64,000 nucleotides of DNA from Variovorax brevis (lineage in GTDB: Bacteria; Pseudomonadota; Gammaproteobacteria; Burkholderiales; Burkholderiaceae_C): contig NZ_JASZYG010000019.1 of assembly GCF_030317105.1 (NCBI RefSeq), forward strand, positions 1 to 64,000. The letters are read 5' to 3'. A program made the position numbers and the translations under genes. Positions 37,401 to 43,481 of the stretch are shown here, piece after piece; the first letter of the stretch is position 1; every line of letters begins with the position of its first letter. The notes below the pieces were generated by a model that did no database searches, was not told where the DNA came from, and saw nothing but the letters and a program-made list of their open reading frames with translations.

Positions 37401-39674
37401 CGACCATCCGTCCACCACGATGTGGTGGGCAACCAGCACGAGCACGTGCTCGTCGCCCGAAATCCGCAAGAGAGCGGCACGCAGCAAGGGCGCCTGCGAG
37501 AGATCGAAAGGCTCGGCAATGACGGCGGCGATGTGCGCCGCCTCGTCTGCACGTTCCGGAAGCGCCACTTGACGCAGACGGAAGCGCTCCGCCGCGAGCG
37601 CTGGCGGAATCACCCGCTGGACGGGTGCGCTGTCCGTGGCGTGGAATCCGGTTCGCAGGCCGGCATGGCGGGCCAGCAGTGCACCGAGGCTTTGCTGGAG
37701 TCGATCGACATCGAGACGGCCATGCAGGCGGGTGACCGAGTGGATGTTGTAGGCCGGATTTCCGCCGCCGAGTTGATCGACGAACCAGAGGCCCTCCTGC
37801 GCAAATGACAGGGGTGCATCGCCGTCGGCGTCGTTGTCGGCATGGCCCGGCGAGCCGGATGCGGCATGAACCGCGCTGCCGCGTGCAGCCACGTCGTCGA
37901 TGGCGGCCTGCACCAGCGCCGCAAACTCGGTGACCGACGGTGCTGCCAGCACATGGGCCACGGAGATCGCCACACCGCAGTCCCGGTTGACCGCGAGCGC
38001 CAGCCGCGCGGCCGATAACGAATCGCCGCCCATCGCCAGGAAATTTGCATCCGTGTCGCCCAGGGGCCGGCGCAGGATCTGGGCAAACAGGGCGGCCATG
38101 CGTGCCTGCAAGGGCGTCAAGGGCGCTCGCGGCCCGGTCGCCGCCGGCTGCAGGCGGGGGATGAACTGAAGTTGCTCGTGCATCCGCCGCCGCTGCACTT
38201 TTCTGCCCACGCCAGTGGGGATCTTTTCGAGCAGGTGGATGCACGCGGGGATTTTGAAGTCGGCCAAGGCCCCGAACAATGCGCGGCGCAGGGCGCGCGG
38301 GTCGGCCGACGCGTTGTGTGTCAGGACCACGGCCGCGTGCACGTCCTCGCCCAGCGTCGGATGCGGCGCGGGAAAAGCCACGGCCTGGGCGACGGCCGGC
38401 AAGGCCAGCAGGGCCTGCTCGATCTCATGGGGCGCAATCTTTTCGCCGCCGCGATTGATGATTTCGGACGCTCGCCCGGTGATGTAGATGTGGCCGTCGG
38501 TCCCTGTCCAGCCCAGGTCGCCGGTGATGAACCACCCGTCATGGAAGGCTTCGCGGTTCAGTTCCGGCGCGTCCTCATACCCGGAAAACAGGGCCGGCCC
38601 GCGCGCGACGATGCGTCCCACACTGCCGCAAGGCTGGTCGTATCCATCCTTGCCGATCACGCGAAGCTCGGCCCCCGCCGCAGGACCGACCGAGCCCAAC
38701 CTTCTGGTACCGGGAGGCAACGGGTTGCTGGCCATCTGGGTGGCCGACTCGGTCATCCCGTAGGACTCGATGACGCAGGACTTCCACAGCGCTTCCAGCT
38801 GGCCCAGCAGGGCGGACGAAAGCGCCGAAGACGCCGAGCGGACAAAGCGCAGGCGATGCTCTGGCCACGCCGGCCCCAGCCTGGCACCCAAGTCTGCGAT
38901 GGCCTGGTGGATGGAGGGCGCGGCGGTGTACCAGGTGGGCACGAACCGGGTGATCCACTGCACAAAGTTGTCCGCGTCAAATCCAGGCGTGCACACCACC
39001 GGGGAGCCGGCGACCAGCGGCGTCAGCAGGCCGCCGATCAGGCCATGGGCGTGGAAGAGCGGCATCACCAGCAGCCCGCAATCGTCCTGCGTCATGGCCA
39101 GGTGATGGCCGATGTTGCGCGCTGACGCCAGGATCTGTTGGTGGGTGAGCGGTACGCGCTTGGGCTTTCCGCTCGTGCCGGAGGTGAAGAGGACGAAGGC
39201 GGTGTCCCCGGGGGCCGGCGAGGCGCGGTGGTCCAGGTGCTTCGACGGATCGGCCGGCGCCTGCAGGAACCCTGACAGCTCGAAGGGGAGCGCCGGCACG
39301 CCCAGTTGCCGGGCAAGGGCTGTCACCACGTCGTCGCCCGGCTGGCCCAATACGGCGTTGGCGCGTGCGTCATGTGCCAGGGCCTCCAACTCGGGCGGCG
39401 TCAGTCCGGGGTGCAGCGGTATGACTGTCGCGGTGCAGGCCAGGGTGATGTTTGCCAGGGCCAGCGGCAGGCCGGTCGGCAACACCACGGCAATGCGGGA
39501 TCTGGAGTCCAGGCCAAAGGATGCCAGCCAAAGCCGCACCTGGTCTGCGGCGGCAAGCAATTGTGAGTAACTGAGCGAGGGATGCCCCGGCGAGAGCAGG
39601 GCGGGCGCCGAAGGTCGGGCCCCTGCATGAAATTCCAATACCCCACGCAGGTTCGTTGGTTCCAGATCGGTCAC
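31425..39674 (-). CDS. Non-ribosomal peptide synthetase, three modules, CoA-ligase-like loader
   Basis: A 2749-residue protein ordered A1-PCP1-C1-A2-PCP2-C2-A3-PCP3. A1 (about 1-500) is of the acyl-CoA/oxalate-CoA ligase type (FVLFTSGTSGKPKRVPLTHQ, ESYGMTES, ITGRASEIINRGGEKI), which suggests an acyl starter. Carrier serines lie in MGGDSLS, LGGHSLL and LGGDSLK. The condensation sites HHIVVDG and HHMIGDG are intact. A2 has YLIFTSGSTGTPK and NFYGPTETT. A3 has YVIYTSGSTGKPKG and NMYGPTETTVW. Hand-read pockets are DACQLGFID (A2, unassigned) and DILQIGMVW (A3, close to glycine codes). There is no thioesterase, reductase or epimerase, and the protein ends after PCP3 with a 40-residue tail. A GTG start follows AAAGGG. 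Confidence 0.92.
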   Translation of the reverse strand: MTDLEPTNLRGVLEFHAGARPSAPALLSPGHPSLSYSQLLAAADQVRLWLASFGLDSRSRIAVVLPTGLPLALANITLACTATVIPLHPGLTPPELEALAHDARANAVLGQPGDDVVTALARQLGVPALPFELSGFLQAPADPSKHLDHRASPAPGDTAFVLFTSGTSGKPKRVPLTHQQILASARNIGHHLAMTQDDCGLLVMPLFHAHGLIGGLLTPLVAGSPVVCTPGFDADNFVQWITRFVPTWYTAAPSIHQAIADLGARLGPAWPEHRLRFVRSASSALSSALLGQLEALWKSCVIESYGMTESATQMASNPLPPGTRRLGSVGPAAGAELRVIGKDGYDQPCGSVGRIVARGPALFSGYEDAPELNREAFHDGWFITGDLGWTGTDGHIYITGRASEIINRGGEKIAPHEIEQALLALPAVAQAVAFPAPHPTLGEDVHAAVVLTHNASADPRALRRALFGALADFKIPACIHLLEKIPTGVGRKVQRRRMHEQLQFIPRLQPAATGPRAPLTPLQARMAALFAQILRRPLGDTDANFLAMGGDSLSAARLALAVNRDCGVAISVAHVLAAPSVTEFAALVQAAIDDVAARGSAVHAASGSPGHADNDADGDAPLSFAQEGLWFVDQLGGGNPAYNIHSVTRLHGRLDVDRLQQSLGALLARHAGLRTGFHATDSAPVQRVIPPALAAERFRLRQVALPERADEAAHIAAVIAEPFDLSQAPLLRAALLRISGDEHVLVLVAHHIVVDGWSMTLLHRDLGQCYALDAPALPGLPLSLRAHARLQRQHFERGDMQAALDFWRKNLRDVHALEVPADRPRPAKAGYEGKTHDFRIEPALATALRRLAKEQHVTLFTAMLAAFQALLLRYTGQTDIAIGVPVAGRDDPRLFDTVGHFVNTVVVRADLQSEPGFVELIRRNRQALFEVLTHQHMPFERLVADLGPQRDPGRNPLYQVSFSLENFAHRSLELDGLRSERLGVHSECAKFDLSLTVTETGPGAQAHLDAEIEYRTDLFTPHTIERMAAHFGTLLAAMVEEPARAVTRLPLMDAAEQQRMLVEWNGPALAPTHPPNVHALFRAQARRTPEAVALRFGEQTMRYARLDALSDRLAHELRRRGVCPGSVVGLCMPRSFGLVVGLLALLKAGGTYLPLDPEHPPERLRAMLADAAPRFVLADTQPALRLRELDAMVKHAIIEVPANGGTLSVDAVPAVQDLTRPEHIAYLIFTSGSTGTPKAAQLTHGGLANHVQWMQHTLDLVPEDRVLQKTSISFDASICEFFAPLACGAQIVLAQPEVHRDMQQLAATLHEDAISVVQFVPSEMRVILDEAPLAQCTSLRYVLCGGEALDRDLALAFRRCLPAARLGNFYGPTETTIDSAWFEVGDAVPERTVVPIGRPVANAQLYVLDAHLQPQPVNVPGELYVGGLGVGRGYLNRPDLTAERFVPNPFRPGERMYRTGDLARWLDDGVVEFIGRDDQQVKLRGFRVELGEIEAGLNACRGVKMCAVLLREDVPGQRELVAYVTLDATTGANAHDLRTQLRARLPQQMVPATFVFLPQMPRLANGKVDRRKLPRPESGCVTADEVAPRSPLEEGLQAIWQHVLGKSGFGIRTNFFDLGGHSLLATQIVSRVRALFRIELPVRSIFEHPTIEGLARLLDGHPGVPPLGESAALAPLAAVSRAQPSMVSFSQRRIWLLHAIDPRGAAYNMCEALRLRGPLQRAALRRALDQMALRHEAFSTTFESGESEPVAIIGKPQPAVLTEVDGRDWPEAERDAQFERQAAGIAAQPFDLAHGPLHRFILVRLADDDHALVMVMHHMIGDGWSWSVLLRELQALYNAAVLGKEARLLARAIDFVDFASWQREHIDDGVLAAQTRYWLRQLAGWGPLELPADTPATQRLSSQGARVRIDLSPAWVERVQGFSAQHSASPFMSLLAAFQFLLSRYCGQDDVAVGTPIAGRTRVEAEELVGSLINTLVLRCQVRPEQDFRALLAQVRETSLSAFAHQDVPLDYLVERLRRQAPGTRVPELRVMFNVLNARREPVQLEGLDVQFLSLSLGATQFDLGLTVDIEGERAMFLTYSTELFSAATAQALLDNYAHLMERLIASPDVPLQGLAVPGPRQLALLASWNHTDVDRPRGQTVHGLLSSHCASDAMALRQLPGASLHYAQLWSRVHRLTHALRARGVQRGTRVGLCLERDPTMVVAQLAVLMAGAAYVPLDPAYPRQRLHDMALDAGLVLLLTGQQKASHWEELELPTMLLDSPVDPTAHPDTAPPPDSARDAGPDDPAYVIYTSGSTGKPKGVAVPHRAVVNFLLSMQREPGLRAGDVLLAVTTLSFDISVLELLLPLSVGATVVLATREQASNGLSLNALLDRSEATVMQATPSTWRLLIDAGWMGGPAFKALIGGESLSLHMAQALSCRAGEVWNMYGPTETTVWSTCWKVPRPAQAMSIGRPIANTRLHVLDEHGNCCPVGVSGEIFIGGDGVALGYLARPELTADRFVPEPFGTAPGARMYKTGDRGRWRHDGTLEHQGRLDFQVKLRGHRIEPGEIEAQLQAHPEVSQCLVMAREDRPGDARLVAYVVTADGTCDAPALREHLRATLPDYMLPQHFVALQVLPLLPNGKINRAALPPPSRETRTVRSMRPGHRSPAEGALARLWADVLDLQVEDIEPHDNFFDLGGDSLKAARIVILFEREWGVRMESRRLLFETLSQLASGVDVERVAEQMVQATPLSEGGTAWWKRFVEIRR

Positions 39675-39901
39675 GCCAACCCTTTCGCCTTTAGTAGTTA
39701 TTTGTCACATTTGTTTCATAGTGTGTGCTGCGTGGTCGCGTGTGTAAAGCACGCTCACGCAGCAGCAAGCAATATGGACAAACGGGCGATGCGAGCGAAT
39801 TGACGCCGCGTAACCGAATGTAGCGACGCCGTTTGCTGGCACCGTAGGACGGGTTCCCACCTTTGGTTCAGCAAATTCCATTTGGACGTCCAATGCTGCG
39901 G
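39675..39901 (-). promoter_or_regulatory. NRPS promoter region
   Basis: AT-rich DNA directly upstream of the NRPS. On the coding strand it contains ATGTGACAAATAAC (about 39690-39705) and ACTATGAAAC. The ATGTGACAA core resembles half of the 17-bp palindrome and a stretch upstream of the 2564 gene. No full palindrome is present. Confidence 0.45.
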
Positions 39902-40129
39902 CTACGCGCGTCGTGTCATGGCCACCACGCCTTGGCCAACCGCCGACGCCGGCCGCTCCAGGAATTCTTCTGGCAAAGCCAAGTTGAGCAGCGCGGCCAC
40001 CAGGAACGCCAACAGCTGGATACAAGTCCATCCGGCGGTTTTTTTTGCGCCCGGGTGGCCAGCAGCGGCGGCCGAATCCTGCGTTTTGCCGCCGAAGACG
40101 TGAGCGCAACGCGCCCCAATGCTCGACAT
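39902..40129 (-). CDS. Possible small membrane protein between NRPS and sugar transferase
   Basis: A 75-residue frame starting MSSIGARCAHVFGGKTQDSA. It has one hydrophobic stretch, WTCIQLLAFLVAALLNLALP, near residues 34-53, and a polar tail. AAGAGG lies immediately upstream, but the spacing to the ATG is short. It is on the same strand as both neighbours. No family is recognised. It could equally be an untranslated spacer. Confidence 0.35.
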   Translation of the reverse strand: MSSIGARCAHVFGGKTQDSAAAAGHPGAKKTAGWTCIQLLAFLVAALLNLALPEEFLERPASAVGQGVVAMTRRA

Positions 40130-40165
40130 GACCTCTTGCAGAGGGGGGCGGATGGACGCGGGTGG

Positions 40166-41488
40166 TCAGGACGACCCCTCTCCGCGCAGAACGACCAGGA
40201 CCGTGCGCGCGAGAATCGTTGCGTCGAGTCGCCACGTCCACTCCGCTGCATATCGAGCGTCAAGGGCGACGCGGGCAGCGAAGGGAAGCCGATTGCGACC
40301 GCTCACCTGCCACAGGCCGGTGATGCCGGGCCGCATGTGGCAATAGTGCCCCCAAGTGCGGCCGTACAGGCTGCGCTGGCGAACCAGGCAAGGGCGAGGA
40401 CCCACCAAGCTCATATCGCCCTTCAGGACGTTGAAGAACTGTGGCAACTCGTCCAGGCTCAACCTTCTGATGATCCGGCCGACGCGCGTGACGCGTGGAT
40501 CGTTTTCCAGCTTCTGAAATTCGTTCCATGCGGTTCGCGCTGCCGCGTCGTTCTCCAGATGACGCTCGAGGACTTCTTCTGCCCCCTTCACCATCGAACG
40601 GAATTTATAGAAACGAAAGGGGCGGCCGCCCTGACCCAGGCGAGTCTGCCAATAATGCACCGGCCCGCCCGTTCCGACGAGCACGGCCGCGGCGACAAGT
40701 AGATAGAGCGGCCAGAGGAATACGAAGAAGGCCAACGCTCCGGCAATGTCGACTGAGCGTTTGAGCACGCGCTGAAAAGGTGTGAGGCAGCAGGGTTCCG
40801 ACAGGAATTCCTGTTGGGGGTCGACGGGATCCGGGCAACTGCCCGGCGTGACGGCTTGGACTGGATGCTCCAGCATGAAAGAGCCGCCCGGTACGCCGCC
40901 GCCGGGACCCGCCGCGCCGCCACCGGGACCGCCACCGCCGCCCGTTCCGCCCTCAGCGCTGCCAACTCCAGGCCCGCTTGCTGCAGGACCAATCCCGGCC
41001 CCACCACCACCGGATCCATTGCCAGCGCTGGGGCTGCTGCCACCGGGATCCGCGGTCAGCGCGAAGCCGCCATCCGGGCACGTGCCTGTAGAAGCCGCAA
41101 TTCCCGTCGCCGTTGGACCCGAAACAGCGCCCGGGATGGGCGAGGCAGGCGGATTCGACGCGTGGGGGCCGGGCGGCGGCGCGCTGAGACAGATGGCTTC
41201 GCCGAAGGTGTTGTATCGATCGCGACGTGTCATGGCCGCCGTCTCACGAGCCATGCCGCCTTGAACCGGCGCGGTCCGACTCGCCCGCGGTGCGATGCTG
41301 CCGATGCCCGGTTGTCCCCAGCGGATCGGGCGAGGGACCTCAATGACGATCGGCATTTGTTGGGTGTGGCCGACCCCAAGCGTGCGTCGCGCCAGTTCTT
41401 GTCTTGCTCCCCGGCGCGCTGCAGCCCCATCCCCGCTGCTTCGCGGCAGTGCGTCTTTGCGCGATGGGGTCGCGAAAAGCTGGGTCAT
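40166..41488 (-). CDS. Undecaprenyl-phosphate sugar-1-phosphate transferase with glycine-rich N-terminus
   Basis: 440 residues. About 245-440 is a bacterial sugar transferase domain. It has a membrane helix (VDIAGALAFFVFLWPLYLLV), YWQTRLGQGGRPFRFYKFRSM, LSLDELPQFFNVLKGDMSLVGPRP and MRPGITGLWQVSGR. It should load the first sugar phosphate onto undecaprenyl phosphate and so start a polysaccharide repeat. The usual N-terminal four-span plus CoA-binding region is replaced by a soluble low-complexity part. That part is MTQLF start, basic linker, the block MTRRDRYNTFGEAICLSAP-TATGIAAS (about 85-130), a Gly/Pro-rich tract, then a Cys pair (EPCC). The block is shared with the 12103 protein. The start is supported by the related MTQLF gene at 19975. 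Confidence 0.85.
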   Translation of the reverse strand: MTQLFATPSRKDALPRSSGDGAAARRGARQELARRTLGVGHTQQMPIVIEVPRPIRWGQPGIGSIAPRASRTAPVQGGMARETAAMTRRDRYNTFGEAICLSAPPPGPHASNPPASPIPGAVSGPTATGIAASTGTCPDGGFALTADPGGSSPSAGNGSGGGGAGIGPAASGPGVGSAEGGTGGGGGPGGGAAGPGGGVPGGSFMLEHPVQAVTPGSCPDPVDPQQEFLSEPCCLTPFQRVLKRSVDIAGALAFFVFLWPLYLLVAAAVLVGTGGPVHYWQTRLGQGGRPFRFYKFRSMVKGAEEVLERHLENDAAARTAWNEFQKLENDPRVTRVGRIIRRLSLDELPQFFNVLKGDMSLVGPRPCLVRQRSLYGRTWGHYCHMRPGITGLWQVSGRNRLPFAARVALDARYAAEWTWRLDATILARTVLVVLRGEGSS

Positions 41489-42005
41489 CCTTGGCTTCGA
41501 CGTGGGCGGAAAAATGGGAAAATCTCACATTTGACAATGATTGTAATCATTAAGTATGAAATCGTTCAGCGCGTGAGCGCCCTGGGCAGAAGGGCCTCAG
41601 GTCGCTGGTTCTGGTCCGCTGGACTCCTGAGGCACTGCGCGTGGCGTGGCGTGCGCTCAGCAGTGAGCGGAGGGCTGTTGAAGCCAGACCAGGTTGCTTC
41701 TGACACCCCCACGGTATGAAGGCAAGTGTTGTTCTGGAAAAGCATGATGCTCGCCGCTGGGGTTTCGCCTCCGGGGCTCTATGGCCGCGATGTCTTCCCG
41801 CCAGGACGGCGTGAAAACGCCGCAGGTGCTTCGTGAACGATTCGATCCTGCTCACGAACCAGAAACCCCAAAAAAGCCAATGCCGCGTGTCGCGGGCGGG
41901 CCCAGCCTTGTCCGGGCTGTGGACCTGCACCCGTCAAGCAGTTTTGCCGTCACGAGGCGGGGACTCAGCAATCGGCGGGTGCATGCCCTGCGCAGGCCTG
42001 GATGG
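41489..42005. other. Regulatory region and unrecognised sequence
   Basis: The first 70 bp hold operator site 4 and an AT-rich promoter region. The remaining 430 bp show no recognisable gene. Confidence 0.45.
41514..41530 (-). promoter_or_regulatory. Palindromic operator-like site 4 (ATGGGA-N5-TCACAT)
   Basis: ATGGGA, AAATC, TCACAT. It lies 25 bp upstream of the sugar-transferase start. Directly beyond it is TTGACAATGATTGTAATCATTAAGTATG, read in parts. The ATGATTGTAAT piece is shared with the region beyond site 2. TTGACA-N18-TATGAA could be a rightward promoter, or the block may be part of the leftward one. Confidence 0.65.
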
Positions 42006-42260
42006 TCACAGCAAGACGGCCACCTGCTCCGCTGTCGCCTTGGCCGACCAAGGATTTTGGCCGGTCACCATCAGGCCATCAACGACGACATTCGAGACGA
42101 ACGGAAGCCAGGCTTTCCCGTAGAACCCGCCGCGCTGCTTCATTTCCTGTTCGGCGTTGGAGGGCATCTTCGAGGCCACGATCTCGTCGGGCCGTGCCGT
42201 GGACGGCAGCAATGCAGGCCGGGATTTTTCGGCCAGCCAGTCCTTCACTGAAGCATCGGC
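42006..42260 (-). pseudogene. C-terminal stump of a DJ-1/PfpI-family protein
   Basis: About 75 residues ending MKQRGGFYGKAWLPFVSNVVVDGLMVTGQNPWSAKATAEQVAVLL, read in parts. TGQNP-S-x-A is the conserved C-terminal loop of PfpI/ThiJ-type glutamine amidotransferase-like proteins. The catalytic Cys region and the N-terminal two-thirds are missing. The break coincides with the start of an SGNH hydrolase fragment on the other strand. Confidence 0.65.
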
Positions 42261-42726
42261 CACCGGCCTCCTTTGCGCTGCAGGCCATCTGCCTGTCGCA
42301 GTGCGGCGACTACACCGGCATGCCCGTCCCGCCCGTGACGTGCACAGTGCAGTCGTATTTCTTCCTGACCGCGGTGGACGTGCTCACCGGGAGCGGGGCG
42401 TCGGCGCTCGCCGCGCTCGGCGATTCCGGGCGCGCGCATCACAAGGGGGTGTGCATCTTCGGCGCCACGCTTCCGCCGTTCGAGTGCGCTGGCGACTACT
42501 GCGCCGAAGGCGCAAGCGCCAGGCGGTCAACAACTGGATCTGCGCCAGCGGCGAGTACAACGGCGTGATCGACTTCGACATGACCGTACGCGATGTCGGC
42601 CACCCGTCCCGCTTGCTGCCGCTCTACGACAGCGGCGACCACCTGCACCCCAGCGGCGCCGGGTACCATGCGATGGGCGGGTCGGTTTCGCTGCAGCTGT
42701 TCAGTAGCGGAGCCGTTCACGCATGA
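42245..42726 (+). pseudogene. Frameshifted C-terminal part of an SGNH/GDSL hydrolase
   Basis: The first frame reads AHHKGVCIFGATLPPFECAGDYCAEG, then shifts near 42520 to RQAVNNWICASGEYNGVIDFDMTVRD, SRLLPLYDSGDHLHPSGAGYHAMG. The catalytic Asp-x-x-His pair is visible in GDHLHPSGAGY, but the N-terminal GDS serine block is gone. Relatives are secreted esterases. This copy is inactive. Confidence 0.8.
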
Positions 42727-42816
42727 CAGCGCAAATCGCAGCGACAGCATGCTCGCCTGCTCGCGAGGGACGCAACGCTCGATGCGCCGACCGATCGGCG
42801 CTGGACAGTGCCCAGC

Positions 42817-43470
42817 TCAGTCTATCGGGATGCGCGTGGCGGCGAGGGCGTCGCCCATGGCCTCCAGCAGTACATCCGCCGGCTGCGCACCGCTGAGTGA
42901 CATCCCTCGATTGAACACAAACAAGGGCACGCTGATCGCACGTTCCAGCTTTGGAGGGCGGGCAGCCATCCAGGTCTTCCATGCGGCGTGATCGAGCCCG
43001 TGGCGGCTGCCGATGTCCGACAGGGTGGCTTCATCCCCGATGTCGGCGCCTTGCTGGAAATAGCCCACCAACAGCGCGTCCAGCAGCGCATCCAGTTGCG
43101 CGGATGACAACTGCTCCTTGGCATAGGCCAGCATCCGATGTGCGAGCAGCGTGTTGGGAAAGCGGCGAATCCGGTCGAAACGCACTTCCGTACCAGCCTG
43201 CCCCGCAGCCGCTCGTACCTGCGCCTGACGGGCACGCATGCGTTCGACGCTCCCCAGGCGCTGCTGGTAGAACGCTTCGAAGTCCACGCCGTCCGTCGGC
43301 AGGTCCGGGATCAGTTGCACCGAGCGCCAATGCACCTGCACCGACGGATGACCAGGGACGCTGGTGAATTTCGCCAGCGCCCGCTCCAGATTCTTCTTGC
43401 CGATCAGGCACCAGGGACAGATCAGGTCGAGGTAGACGTCGATGTGGAGGGTGGGCTCCAGTTGTTGCAT
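42817..43470 (-). CDS. DsbA-family oxidoreductase (FrnE/2-hydroxychromene isomerase-like)
   Basis: A 217-residue protein with a thioredoxin fold. The active site CPWC lies in VYLDLICPWCLIGKKNLERAL near residue 20. An inserted helical domain (FPNTLLAHRMLAYAKEQLSSAQLDALLDALLVGYFQQGADIGD) and the cis-Pro region ISVPLFVFNRGMSLSGAQP follow. No signal peptide is seen, so it is probably cytoplasmic. ATG 43470 is chosen because homology starts at LHIDVYLDL. The stop of the thiolase gene lies 11 bp upstream, so the two may share a transcript. Substrate is unknown. Confidence 0.85.
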   Translation of the reverse strand: MQQLEPTLHIDVYLDLICPWCLIGKKNLERALAKFTSVPGHPSVQVHWRSVQLIPDLPTDGVDFEAFYQQRLGSVERMRARQAQVRAAAGQAGTEVRFDRIRRFPNTLLAHRMLAYAKEQLSSAQLDALLDALLVGYFQQGADIGDEATLSDIGSRHGLDHAAWKTWMAARPPKLERAISVPLFVFNRGMSLSGAQPADVLLEAMGDALAATRIPID

Positions 43471-43481
43471 GTCGGGTTGCG

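Noticed and set aside
34869..37808. Plus-strand open frame of 979 codons
   Set aside because: It runs antisense to the NRPS, has no domain features, and is a high-GC shadow of the real coding strand.
39705..40241. Minus-strand frame of 178 codons between NRPS and sugar transferase
   Set aside because: It overlaps the NRPS promoter region and the sugar transferase 3' end, and has no recognisable sequence. The 75-codon frame inside the same stretch is more credible but still weak.
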